The translations under genes and the position numbers were made by a program. A stretch of 39,318 bases of DNA from Candidatus Omnitrophota bacterium (lineage in GTDB: Bacteria > Omnitrophota > Omnitrophia > Omnitrophales > Aquincolibacteriaceae), in contig JAHFHG010000019.1 of assembly GCA_023247035.1 (NCBI GenBank), positions 1 through 39,318 on the forward strand, in the 5' to 3' direction. The notes below the pieces were generated by a model that had not been told where the DNA came from, made no database searches, and was given only the letters and a program-made list of their open reading frames with translations. Position 1 is the first letter of the stretch, and every line of letters starts with the position of its first letter. Shown here piece by piece: positions 10,613 to 20,100 of the stretch.

Positions 10613-10627
10613 ACCCGTAACACGGGT
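10613..10627 (+). other. Small hairpin between yvcK and ptsH
   Basis: ACCCGT-AAC-ACGGGT is a perfect 6-bp stem with a 3-nt loop, 10 bp after the yvcK stop. No T-run follows, so it is not a standard terminator. It lies in the 88-bp gap that also holds a direct repeat and could mark a processing site between yvcK and the PTS genes. Confidence 0.3.
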
Positions 10628-10653
10628 CCAGCAGCCCGGGAACGTTCTGGGAA

Positions 10654-10675
10654 CTGGTTACAGGCTTCTGGTTAC
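10654..10675 (+). repeat. Direct repeat CTGGTTAC x2 ahead of ptsH
   Basis: The 8-mer CTGGTTAC occurs at 10654-10661 and again at 10668-10675, 14 bp apart start to start, just before the HPr gene. The even spacing could suit a DNA-binding regulator, or it may be the remnant of a small repeat. No promoter boxes are convincing nearby. Confidence 0.3.
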
Positions 10676-10690
10676 TGAATAAAGGTTATT

Positions 10691-10978
10691 ATGCCGGATT
10701 CATCAAAAAAGAAAGTTTACGAAAAAAAGTTTGTCATTGCCAATAAACTGGGCTTGCACGCCCGGCCCGCGGCTCTTTTGGTCCAGACGGCGAACCGTTT
10801 CAAGTGCGATATTGAAATCTTCAAAGGCCGTCAAAAAGTAAACGGGAAATCGATTATGGGAATTATGACGCTGGCCGCCGGAGTCGGGACCTCGATTCTC
10901 GTGAGAGCGGCGGGCGAGGATGCCGCTCTGGCGATGGAAGAAATCTCGAAACTGATCGGAAATAATTTCGGGGAATAG
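10691..10978 (+). CDS. ptsH: Phosphocarrier protein HPr
   Basis: HPr carries phosphate from Enzyme I to IIA proteins. The 95-residue protein has an N-terminal extension of about 8 residues, then the catalytic GLHARPA (21-27) with phospho-acceptor H23. The second signature, KVNGKSIMGIMTLAA (49-63), includes S54, aligned with regulatory Ser46 of Gram-positive HPr. Whether S54 is used depends on an HPr kinase, which is not in the window. It is 5 bp from ptsI, so Enzyme I and HPr are made together. Its position after yvcK resembles crh after yvcK-yvcL in Bacillus, but H23 marks it as a true HPr; Crh lacks the histidine. Confidence 0.95.
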   Translation: MPDSSKKKVYEKKFVIANKLGLHARPAALLVQTANRFKCDIEIFKGRQKVNGKSIMGIMTLAAGVGTSILVRAAGEDAALAMEEISKLIGNNFGE

Positions 10979-10983
10979 AAAAA

Positions 10984-12732
10984 ATGGAACAGCTTAAAGG
11001 AATCCCTGTCTCGCCCGGCATTGCGATCGCCGAGGCCTTTGTCCTCCACAGCGACGTCTCATTCAATATTCCGCCTCACCCTATCGCAGATGAAGAGGTT
11101 TGGAAGGAGATGGCCCGCTTTGAGGACGCGCTGACGCGGACCCGGGCCGAGATCCTGGGCATCCGAAAAAAAATTTCAACGCAGATCGGCCGCGAGAGCT
11201 CGGACATTTTCAACGCCCATTTGATGATTCTCGAAGACCGCACCTTAATCGAAGACGTCATTGCGATCATCAAAAATAAAAAGGTCAATTGCGAGCACGC
11301 GTTTTCTTCGGTGATCCAGCGCTATTTTGAGGCATTTTCGCAGATTGACGACGATTATCTCAAAGAGCGCATCGCCGACATCCGTGACATCGGACGGCGC
11401 ATTTTAAACAACTTGTACGGTCAAGAGGGGGCTTTCGAGAAGCTCAATCAAGGGGGCATTGTGATCGCGCACGATCTCTCGCCTTCGGATACTGCAATGA
11501 TTGATAAAGAAAAGGTGCTCGCCTTCGTCACGGAAATCGGGGGGCCGACTTCCCACACGGCAATTCTCGGGCGGTCTTTGGAGATTCCGGCCGTTGTCGG
11601 AATGGACGGAGTGACGGTGCGCGTCAAAAATGCGGACATGGTGATCGTCGACGGCAATGAAGGGATTCTGATTGTGAATCCTGACGAACAGACGCTGGAG
11701 AAATACAAGCAGGAGACCAAACGCTTCATTGCTCTTAATACGGAACTGGATAAACTCCAGCATCTTCCGGCCGAGACCACGGACCGGCACCGGATCATCC
11801 TCGCCGCGAATATTGAATTTCACGATGAAATCCCTTCGGTCATTGCTCACGGCGCGGAGGGAATCGGGCTCTACCGGACCGAATACCTTTATATGAACCG
11901 CACCGACCTGCCCACGGAAGAAGAGCAGTACCGGGCCTATTTCCAGGTCGCCGAAAAAATAGCGCCCCACCCCGTGATCCTCCGCACCCTGGATCTTGGC
12001 GGCGACAAGTTTCTTTCTTCGCTGGACGTCCCTCACGAAATGAATCCTTTTTTAGGCTGGCGGGCGATTCGTTTTTGCCTCACGCGGGTGGATGTTTTTA
12101 AGACCCAGCTGCGCGCGATCCTGCGGGCCAGTATTCACGGGAATCTTAAAGTGATGTACCCTATGATTTCCAATGTAGAGGAACTGCGCAAAGCCAATTC
12201 AATTTTGGAGGAGTGCCGGCAGGAGCTTAAAAAAACGGGAATCCCTTTCGATCCTAATATGGAAGTGGGGGCGATGATTGAAATTCCCTCCGCCGCGATT
12301 ATCAGCGACATTCTCGCCCAGCACGTGAATTTTTTCTCGATCGGAACCAATGACCTTATCCAATACGCCCTCGCCGTCGACCGGGTCAATGAAAAGATCG
12401 CCTACCTTTATGAACCCACGCACCCTGCGATCCTGCAGCTTATCAAGCGCGTGGTGGAAAGCGGGCACCGGCACAAACGCTGGGTGGGAAGCTGCGGGGA
12501 AATGTCCGGAGACCCGGCGGTGGCGGTTTTGCTGCTCGGCCTTGAGATTGATGAGATCAGCACCAGCCCCGTCGTCCTTCCGAAAGTCAAAAAAGCCATC
12601 CGCGCGGTCAGTTTCAAGGCCGCCCGGGACATCGCTCAAAAGGCGATGCAATTTCACACGGGATCTGAGGTCAGAGATTTTATTGATGGAGAGCTCGGGC
12701 GCATTTCCCGGGATTTTCCCGCCGCAAAATGA
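10984..12732 (+). CDS. ptsI: Phosphoenolpyruvate-protein phosphotransferase (PTS Enzyme I)
   Basis: Enzyme I takes phosphate from phosphoenolpyruvate and passes it to HPr. The 582-residue length is typical. The N-terminal half contains the helical HPr-binding region and GGPTSHTAILGRSLEIPAVV (186-205) with phospho-histidine H191. The PEP-binding half shows IGLYRTEYLYMNR, RTLDLGGDK, NPFLGWRAIR, SIGTNDLIQYALAVDR and GSCGEMSGDP with the active-site cysteine. It begins 5 bp after ptsH, and its stop overlaps the next gene (ATGA). With HPr and PtsN it forms a complete phosphorelay lacking a visible permease. Confidence 0.97.
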   Translation: MEQLKGIPVSPGIAIAEAFVLHSDVSFNIPPHPIADEEVWKEMARFEDALTRTRAEILGIRKKISTQIGRESSDIFNAHLMILEDRTLIEDVIAIIKNKKVNCEHAFSSVIQRYFEAFSQIDDDYLKERIADIRDIGRRILNNLYGQEGAFEKLNQGGIVIAHDLSPSDTAMIDKEKVLAFVTEIGGPTSHTAILGRSLEIPAVVGMDGVTVRVKNADMVIVDGNEGILIVNPDEQTLEKYKQETKRFIALNTELDKLQHLPAETTDRHRIILAANIEFHDEIPSVIAHGAEGIGLYRTEYLYMNRTDLPTEEEQYRAYFQVAEKIAPHPVILRTLDLGGDKFLSSLDVPHEMNPFLGWRAIRFCLTRVDVFKTQLRAILRASIHGNLKVMYPMISNVEELRKANSILEECRQELKKTGIPFDPNMEVGAMIEIPSAAIISDILAQHVNFFSIGTNDLIQYALAVDRVNEKIAYLYEPTHPAILQLIKRVVESGHRHKRWVGSCGEMSGDPAVAVLLLGLEIDEISTSPVVLPKVKKAIRAVSFKAARDIAQKAMQFHTGSEVRDFIDGELGRISRDFPAAK

Positions 12733-13709
12733 AAGATTTCCTCGTTCATTTAAACCGGCAGATTCCGGACGCGGTTTCAATCGGGCGTGAATTTTCAAAA
12801 ACCAATCCTCCCCCTCAAGTCTCCAGGATCCTTTTTTGCGGGATGGGCGGCTCGGCCATCAGCGGAGAGATCCTTAAAATTGCGCTTGCCGGAACGTGCC
12901 CGATCCCTTTTGAGATAAACCGGACCTGGCGCCTTCCTTTTTGGGTGGATCCAAAGACTCTGGTGATCTGTTCAAGTTATTCAGGAAACACCGAAGAGCC
13001 CCTCCTTGTTTTTGATCAAGCCGTCAAAAAAAAAGCGAAAGTTTTAGGCATTACTTCCGGCGGCAAGCTGGCGGAAAGAATGAGAAACCGGAACGGACTC
13101 CAAATCCGGCTCCCTGGAGGAATCCCGCCCCGTTGCGCGGTCGGCTACCTGACTTTTTCGCTGATCCAGATTTTTGAAAAATGGGGCTGGCTGAAATTTT
13201 CACCCCAAGACTGCCGGGAGGTCCTCGGCGCGCTCCGGCGTGATTGGGGGAAGAAACCCCGTCAATTGGCGAGGCTCATGTCCCGATACGTTGTCCGTTT
13301 TTACGGTCTCACGGATTTCTGCGAACCGGTTTTAATGCGCTGGCAGGCGCAATTCGCGGAAAACGCAAAAGTTTTGACCGCGCGGCATTTGATTCCGGAA
13401 ATGTTCCACAATGAGATTGAAGGGTATTGTTTATCCAAGCCGCCCGCGCAGAAAATCCTGGCGGTGTTTTTCCGGGACCTCGGTGAGGGTCCGCTCTTGG
13501 AAAAAAAAATTCAGCAGGCAAAGCAGCTTGTGAAAAAATCCGGAGCCAGGGTCCTTGAAATTTATTCCCAAGGCCGGTCGCTTTTGGCGCGCCTGTTTTA
13601 TTTCATTTACCTGGGAGACTGGGTCAGCTATGAGCTCGCCCTTTTAAGGGGCGTGGATCCGGCACGGATTCCAAATATATCTTTGCTGAAAGGGAAAAGG
13701 ATATCTTAA
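12729..13709 (+). CDS. Bifunctional phosphoglucose/phosphomannose isomerase
   Basis: This 326-residue protein has a tandem SIS layout. FCGMGGSAISGE (36-47) and SSYSGNTEE (82-90) are the sugar-phosphate loops, PRCAVGYL matches the PRxAxGYL signature of the small archaeal/bacterial PGI-PMI family, and MFHNEIEG (225-232) carries the expected catalytic Glu/His group. These enzymes interconvert glucose 6-phosphate or mannose 6-phosphate with fructose 6-phosphate. The gene overlaps ptsI by four bases and is followed 4 bp later by a sugar nucleotidyltransferase, a link to activated sugars for surface glycans. The mannose activity is assigned by family, not by a residue I can verify. Confidence 0.85.
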   Translation: MKDFLVHLNRQIPDAVSIGREFSKTNPPPQVSRILFCGMGGSAISGEILKIALAGTCPIPFEINRTWRLPFWVDPKTLVICSSYSGNTEEPLLVFDQAVKKKAKVLGITSGGKLAERMRNRNGLQIRLPGGIPPRCAVGYLTFSLIQIFEKWGWLKFSPQDCREVLGALRRDWGKKPRQLARLMSRYVVRFYGLTDFCEPVLMRWQAQFAENAKVLTARHLIPEMFHNEIEGYCLSKPPAQKILAVFFRDLGEGPLLEKKIQQAKQLVKKSGARVLEIYSQGRSLLARLFYFIYLGDWVSYELALLRGVDPARIPNISLLKGKRIS

Positions 13710-13713
13710 TTTC

Positions 13714-14478
13714 ATGAAAGTCATTTTGCTTTGCGCCGGATACGCCACGCGCCTTTATCCTTTAACCCAAGACAAACCCAAACCTTTGCTTCCCATCGCC
13801 GGGCGGCCGATTTTGGAATGGATCCTGGACCGCGTGCAGGAAATCAAAGAAGTCGACCGGGTTTTTATTGTTACGAATCACCGCTTTGCCGGCCATTTTG
13901 AACAGTGGTCAAAAAAAGCCCGTTACCCTTGTTGGGGGATTGAAGTCGTCGATGATCAAACCACGACCAACGAAAACCGTCTTGGGGCCATCGGGGATTT
14001 GCAATTTGTCTTGAATCAGAAAAAAATTATTCGCGATGATCTCCTGGTGATTGCCGGCGACAATCTTTTTGATTTTAATTTGCCCGAATTCATTAACTTA
14101 TCGGCCGGCCGGCGGCCTCACAGCGGGATCGCCGTTTTCGACGTGGGCGACAAGCGCCTCGCGCGCCAGTACGGCCTCGTGCGTCTTGATTCGAAGGGCC
14201 GCGTGGTGGAGTTTTATGAAAAGCCTGAAAACCCGGTGACTACGCTTGCTTCCTGCGGCCTTTATTGGCTGCCTGCCGAGTCGCTTGAACTACTTGACAG
14301 ATATTTATCAAGCGGCCATAATCCCGACCAGCCGGGGCATTATATGCGCTGGCTTGTGGAAATAGATCAGCTCTACGCGGTATCCTTAAAAGGATTGTGG
14401 CTTGACATTGGCGATCCTGCCTCTTACGAAAAAGCAAACGTTCTATTCAGAGAAACTCAGTCCCGCCTTAATCCATGA
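13714..14478 (+). CDS. Sugar-1-phosphate nucleotidyltransferase
   Basis: This 254-residue protein is a single NTP-transferase domain. The N-terminal signature is LLCAGYATRLYPLTQDKPKP (residues 5-24) followed by LLPIAGRPILEW, with Ala where the usual motif has a second Gly (GxGTRL). Later features are VIAGDNLFDF, GLVRLDSKGRVVEFYEKP and WLDIGDP near the end. It resembles RfbA/GlmU-N-type enzymes that make NDP-sugars from sugar 1-phosphate and an NTP. The exact sugar and nucleotide cannot be read. It has no left-handed beta-helix acyltransferase domain, so it is not GlmU. It lies 4 bp after the isomerase gene. Confidence 0.88.
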   Translation: MKVILLCAGYATRLYPLTQDKPKPLLPIAGRPILEWILDRVQEIKEVDRVFIVTNHRFAGHFEQWSKKARYPCWGIEVVDDQTTTNENRLGAIGDLQFVLNQKKIIRDDLLVIAGDNLFDFNLPEFINLSAGRRPHSGIAVFDVGDKRLARQYGLVRLDSKGRVVEFYEKPENPVTTLASCGLYWLPAESLELLDRYLSSGHNPDQPGHYMRWLVEIDQLYAVSLKGLWLDIGDPASYEKANVLFRETQSRLNP

Positions 14479-14538
14479 AATAAGGAATTCATCTTGATCG
14501 ATGATCCGCAAATCAAAACTTGAAAGGAAGAATGATTT

Positions 14539-15774
14539 ATGAGAACCGACCGGCATCTTTTCACTTCTGAATCCGTCACAGAGGGCCATCCCGATAAACT
14601 TTGCGATCAAATTTCGGACGCGATCTTGGACGCTTTAATCAGCGAAGATCCGTCCTCGCGCGTCGCCTGCGAATGTTTGGTGACTACCGGAAGCGTCGTC
14701 ATTGCGGGGGAGATCACCAGCAACGCGTATGTCGATATTCCTCAGCTCGCGCGCGGCGTGATCCGCGAGATCGGCTACACGAGCGCGGAGTATGGATTTG
14801 ATTACAAAACCTGCGGCATTTGGACTTCGATCCAGCAGCAGTCGCCGGATATTGCAATGGGCGTGGATAAAGGAGGGGCGGGCGATCAGGGAATGATGTT
14901 CGGTTACGCAACCGGCGAGACCCCGGAATATATGCCTCTGCCGATTCTCCTTGCGCACCGGCTTGTCCGCCGCCTTGCTGAGGTGAGAAAAAAAGGGGAG
15001 CTTCCTTATCTCCGCCCGGACGGAAAAAGCCAGGTGACCGTGGAATACGACAACGGAACTCCGATCCGGATTGAGGCGGTTGTGCTGAGCGCCCAGCACG
15101 ACGGCGACGTCACCCTCAAAGCGATCGAAAAAGATTTGACCAAAAAGGTCATTCATCAGATTATCCCCGCAAAATTAATGGACGCGCAAACCAAATTTTT
15201 CATTAATCCTACAGGCCGTTTTGAAATCGGAGGTCCGCACGGAGACACGGGGCTGACGGGAAGAAAAATTATTGTCGACACTTACGGCGGCGTTGGCGCC
15301 CACGGCGGGGGGGCCTTCAGCGGCAAGGACCCTTCCAAAGTCGACCGTTCCGCTTCCTATTTTGCGCGCTACGTCGCGAAAAATCTCGTCGCCGCCGGCA
15401 TTGCAAAACGCTGCGAGCTTCAGGTTGCCTACGCGATCGGCGTTGCGGAGCCGGTTTCCATTATGGTCAATACGTTTAAGACAAGCCTTTTCTCGGACGA
15501 AGCTATTGTCCGCGCGATCAGAAAAGTTTTTGATTTTACGCCCCACGGGATCATCAAGCGTTTGAATTTGAAACGCCCTATTTACCGGCTCACGGCGGCC
15601 TACGGCCATTTCGGAAGAAATGAAGAAGGCTTCACGTGGGAAAAACTGGACGGCGTTTCAGCCATCAAACGCGAATTCAAAATCAAAGAGGGTTCCAATC
15701 ACGCGAACAGGAAAAAAAACAATGAAGATGAAATCCGATATCAAGAACGTCTCGCTAGCGCCTCAGGGGAATAA
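14539..15774 (+). CDS. metK: S-adenosylmethionine synthetase
   Basis: MetK makes S-adenosylmethionine from methionine and ATP. The 411-residue protein has [18 protein letters not shown] near 15-32, the substrate loop [32 protein letters not shown] and [20 protein letters not shown], all family hallmarks. A GAAAGGAAG ribosome-binding sequence precedes ATG 14539. The 60-bp leader after the nucleotidyltransferase is too short for a SAM riboswitch and none is recognised. The C-terminus is about 15-25 residues longer than usual (ends [12 protein letters not shown]), and its last 53 bases overlap the start of the SAH hydrolase gene, with which it works in the activated-methyl cycle. Confidence 0.97.
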   Translation: MRTDRHLFTSESVTEGHPDKLCDQISDAILDALISEDPSSRVACECLVTTGSVVIAGEITSNAYVDIPQLARGVIREIGYTSAEYGFDYKTCGIWTSIQQQSPDIAMGVDKGGAGDQGMMFGYATGETPEYMPLPILLAHRLVRRLAEVRKKGELPYLRPDGKSQVTVEYDNGTPIRIEAVVLSAQHDGDVTLKAIEKDLTKKVIHQIIPAKLMDAQTKFFINPTGRFEIGGPHGDTGLTGRKIIVDTYGGVGAHGGGAFSGKDPSKVDRSASYFARYVAKNLVAAGIAKRCELQVAYAIGVAEPVSIMVNTFKTSLFSDEAIVRAIRKVFDFTPHGIIKRLNLKRPIYRLTAAYGHFGRNEEGFTWEKLDGVSAIKREFKIKEGSNHANRKKNNEDEIRYQERLASASGE

Positions 15775-16984
15775 AAAAATCCTCTGGGCGGACAGGATGA
15801 TGCCTGTCCTGGCCCAGATCCGCAAACGTTTCGAAAAACAAAAGCCGCTTAAAGGATTGCGGATCTCAGCCTGCCTTCACGTGACTACGGAAACCGCCAA
15901 TTTGGCCAGGACGTTAAAGGCCGGAGGCGCGGAAGTTGTTCTTTGTGCTTCCAATCCTCTTTCCACTCAGGACGATACGGCGGCCTCTCTTGTCAAAGAT
16001 TACGGAATCCAAACCTTTGCGAAAAAAGGGGAGGACCGGAAAACTTATTATTCCCACCTCCGGCTGGCGTTAGAACACGAGCCGAATCTTACGATGGACG
16101 ACGGGGCGGACCTTGTTTCCGAACTGCACGGGAAGATGACTCATCTGATGAATGGAATCGTCGGGGGGACGGAGGAAACAACAACGGGAGTGATCCGACT
16201 GAGGAGCCTTGAAGAAAAGGGAATGCTCAAGTACCCGATTATTGCCGTCAATGACGCGGACACCAAACATTTTTTCGACAACCGCTACGGGACGGGCCAG
16301 TCTACGATTGACGGCATCCTTCGCGCCACCAACATTCTTTTATCGGGATCGGTTTTCGTCGTCTCCGGTTTCGGATGGTGCGGCCGGGGCCTTGCGAGCC
16401 GCGCGCGGGGAATGGGCGCTCACGTGATCGTTACCGAGACCGATCCTTTGCGTGCCCTGGAAGCTCTGATGGAAGGCTTTGAAGTGGTGTCCATGAAAGA
16501 GGCGGCTTCCAAGGGAGATATTTTTGTGACCGTGACCGGAAATTTAAACGTGATTCGGGGAGAGCATTTTCAAAAGATGAAGGACGGCGCCATTGTCGCC
16601 AATTCAGGGCATTTCAATGCCGAGATCGACATTCCGGCCTTGAAAAAACTCAGCCGCCAAAGAAAACAGGCCCGCGATTTCGTCGAGGAATTTACTTTAA
16701 AAAACCGCCGCCGGATTTATCTTTTGGCGGAAGGCCGCCTTGTGAACCTTGCTTCCGCCGAAGGCCACCCTGCCTCCGTGATGGATATGTCCTTCGCCAA
16801 TCAGGCCCTGTGCGCGGAATTCATAGCTAAATCCGGGAGAATGCTCGAGAAGCGCGTCTACAAAGTCCCCGTCGAAATCGACAAACAGATCGCCCGCCTC
16901 AAACTGGCCAGTATGAACGTTTCTATTGACTCCCTTACGGCCGAGCAGAAGCGCTACCTCTCCTCCTGGGACGCCGGGACTTGA
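15722..16984 (+). CDS. ahcY: S-adenosylhomocysteine hydrolase
   Basis: AhcY splits S-adenosylhomocysteine, the by-product of methylation, into adenosine and homocysteine using bound NAD. The protein has [56 protein letters not shown], the Rossmann [14 protein letters not shown] and [10 protein letters not shown] segments. From ATG 15722 it is 420 residues. The frame is open back to 15620, but those extra residues are a shadow of metK; ATG 15722 has an AGGA about 9 nt upstream and gives the usual N-terminus. The C-terminus ends YLSSWDAGT without the GPYKPxxYRY tail of the long family, as in the shorter thermophile/archaeal types. Confidence 0.95.
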   Translation: MKMKSDIKNVSLAPQGNKKILWADRMMPVLAQIRKRFEKQKPLKGLRISACLHVTTETANLARTLKAGGAEVVLCASNPLSTQDDTAASLVKDYGIQTFAKKGEDRKTYYSHLRLALEHEPNLTMDDGADLVSELHGKMTHLMNGIVGGTEETTTGVIRLRSLEEKGMLKYPIIAVNDADTKHFFDNRYGTGQSTIDGILRATNILLSGSVFVVSGFGWCGRGLASRARGMGAHVIVTETDPLRALEALMEGFEVVSMKEAASKGDIFVTVTGNLNVIRGEHFQKMKDGAIVANSGHFNAEIDIPALKKLSRQRKQARDFVEEFTLKNRRRIYLLAEGRLVNLASAEGHPASVMDMSFANQALCAEFIAKSGRMLEKRVYKVPVEIDKQIARLKLASMNVSIDSLTAEQKRYLSSWDAGT

Positions 16985-17123
16985 TTCCAGTTCTTTTTAG
17001 CATTTCCGCTCTTTTTAGAACATAAAAGCCCATCCCTCTCCCCTTGGTTTGCAGCAGTGACCCCTAATCGGGTATTCTTTTTTAACTTCTTATCCGAGGG
17101 GAGCGCCGTAAGTAAAATAAAAA

Positions 17124-20100
17124 ATGATTCCGCTTAAACCCTGCCGCAGGTCTTTGCGAAAACTCACGGCAATCTTTCTGTCCGTTTCTTTAACACTTTG
17201 CAATAGCCTTTCGTATGCGGCTCCTGTTCTATCAATTCCGCAAACCCTGATAACCTCTCCGCAGATTTCGATTCCAGAAGAAATTGGGAAAATTGAAGAG
17301 TCGTTTCAAGGGACAGCAGATAAAACTATTGTTTATATCCAGGACGCCCATGACTCCCTTGAAGCGCAGGAGAACATCGCGAAGATCATCCATTACCTGG
17401 TAGAGCGTTACGGAGTGAACACAGTTTACGAAGAAGGCTACGAAGGTCCGGTTCCCACGGATAAATATTTTGGTTTTATTAAAGATCGAACGGTTCGTGA
17501 AAAAGTGTCTTATTTCTTGATGGATAGACTTCGTATCGGCGGAGCTGAATACGCACATATCAATCGAACGAATGATTTTAACCTGATTGGCGCCGACAGT
17601 TTCGAGCAGCATCTTCGGAATATTAAACAGTATCGTAAGACGGCGCAACATCAAGAGGAAATCAAAAAAGATTTATCTGCTCTCCAAAATGAGATTTTTA
17701 AATTAGCAAATCAATATTTCCCCGCGAGTATCAAGGATTGGATGCGAATAAAAGAACGATTAGATAATAATCAATTAGAGCTTCTCGACTATATGAAAAG
17801 GTTAAAAACGCTTCTGGTCCAACGGATCGCTTTGCCAGAATTTCAAACGCGTTATTCAAATATTACACTTTTTTTGTCTGCCCAAAATTCGAGCAATCAA
17901 GGAGAGGCTGAAAAAACGAAACGAATTGATCCGAAATTTTTATTTATAGAAATCGGAAAAATGGAAAATGGCTATGCCGATCTGATGCTGAAGAGAAAAA
18001 GGGATCGCCAAATTTTCACGTACTACAAAAATTTGCAACTTCTTAAAAGACTGGCTGAGATAGAGCTAACAACAAAAGAATATGAGGCTGTGAAAGAGAT
18101 TTTACAAAATTTCAAAACTGAAGAACTGGCTCAATTCATTGCCTTGACAACAAAAAAAGATATTGTCCTTTCAAAATATTGGGAACGTCATATCAGTGGC
18201 GCGTTGAATTTTTATGAGCTGGCTAAAAGCAGAGATAGCGCTATCGCGGGTCGCTTAGAAGAATTTTTAAAAAAGAGAGGCGAGAATATTTCAGTTTTAG
18301 TTTTTGGAGGATTTCACAAAGATGACATCAAAACTCTTTTTGAGCAAAAGCATTTGTCCTATCAAATTCTCATGCCTCGAATTACTTCTATAAGCGAAAA
18401 GCATCAGGCCTACTACAAACGTTTGATGTCCGTTGGTTCTTATCCATTTGAGGTTCCCTTAAATCTAGCAAGAGCATCTCGTAATATGACAACATTCAAT
18501 CAAGCGCGAATTGACGGTGAAATGCCAGTTTACGCGGAACTCGGAATTATAAACTCCATTGTAGAAACAAATAGAGATTTAGAAACGCCCAGCCTTCATC
18601 TAAAAATTCAAACCGGTTTAGAGAAACCGGATTCTCGTCCCAAACCTTCAAGTGTAAAAGCAGAGAGTTTTAGAAAATCGCGCTCTAACCCTGAACAAAA
18701 AAATATCATCACTTCACCTTTACAGGGGGCAAGGCAAAATTTTGCTTTAAGGCTAGTATCAAAAATTGCATTTGCAGGAGTCCTTCAGGCTGCGGCTGAA
18801 AGTGTTGTCACTTTTCAGCGGGCGCGGTCTGAAGTTAGAGCCCAAGCGCCCTATTATCGAACAGACGATTTGTATGACAGAATCGAAAGAATAAAAACGC
18901 AGATACAACAAGAGCCAAATAAGGCTACCGAATCTGAATTGCACTCCTTATTGGAAATTCTTATTTATCAAATCGAGTTTGCACATGAGCAAAGGATTAT
19001 TGCGCATGTTCAAGAACGCTATTTTTATGAAGTTATTCGGAAAGGCGCAGAAACACTCGATCTTTTTCTTCAACTAAATCCCAATGCCTTTAGCCCAAAA
19101 AACCTAGACTACGTTTTGCGGAAAATTAAGAAAGGAATGGATAGATATTCGCATTCCTTTTCAGGAATTTTTGCGGCGATGTCCATTTTCTTTAAAGCAA
19201 ATAACCAATACGCAAATGCGTCTAATTTGAAAGCTTTGCTAAAAATAGTCAGTAAAAAGGACTCATACCGCCGTCGAGAAACTATCGCTGAAGTTGAACA
19301 GACGTTGCAGGTCCTCATCGGTATTGCGCCTGAGGCGTTTACCGAAAAAAATTTTGATTTCTTCTTAAGGGAAATATTTCGGGAAAGATTCTATCTTAGT
19401 GAAGAAAAAGAATTGCATTTGAAAGTCATAGACTATTTCAAGCAAGCGAATCCTGCGGCATTTAATGCTTCCAATTTTAAATTTGCGTTTAAAAAACTGC
19501 ACATTCCATGGTGGCGGGTCTTAATACGCCGGATTACTTGGGATTGGTGGAGATACCAAAAGTCTAAAAGAGAGTTTTGGAGTAATCGCTATATTCAGCA
19601 AGATCGACGCCTTCGTGAAAGCGGGCCTACACCGTATAAATATTGGATAGCAGATGAAGACAGACAACGGAAAGGGGCTCAATATGAAAAGGCTCTTGAT
19701 GTGCTCGCTTATTTTGCACAAGCCAATTCCCAATATGCGACGCCAAGAAGTTTAGAGCAATTATTCCGTTCCTTCAGATACGAACCTGTTCAGGCCGCTA
19801 CATTAAAAACAATCGAAGCTTTTATTCGAGCCAATGCAGAATTAGCAAATCAAAAGAACTTAAATAGAGTTTTAGCAATCGTTACGGTGCAACCCAGCTT
19901 GGCGGAGGCTGCTTTCACTATCATAGCGGCAATGTTGAACCAACAACCCGCGTTAGCTACACAGGAAAATTTTGGGGCAATTTTTTCAGACTTTGGAAGT
20001 AAGAATAGGGATTATAAAGCCGCAGCGCTAATTGCGCTCCCTGCTTTTGTTAAAGTGAGTACAGACTTTGCAAGTGAAATAAATTTTGGTCTTATCTCGA

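Noticed and set aside
14479-14538. SAM riboswitch upstream of metK
   Set aside because: Only 60 bp separate metK from the previous gene, with no SAM-I-like helices or terminator visible.
15620-15721. Upstream in-frame start of the AhcY frame
   Set aside because: These 34 codons overlap conserved metK sequence, are Lys/Arg-rich and not AhcY-like; ATG 15722 has a ribosome-binding sequence and gives the normal length.
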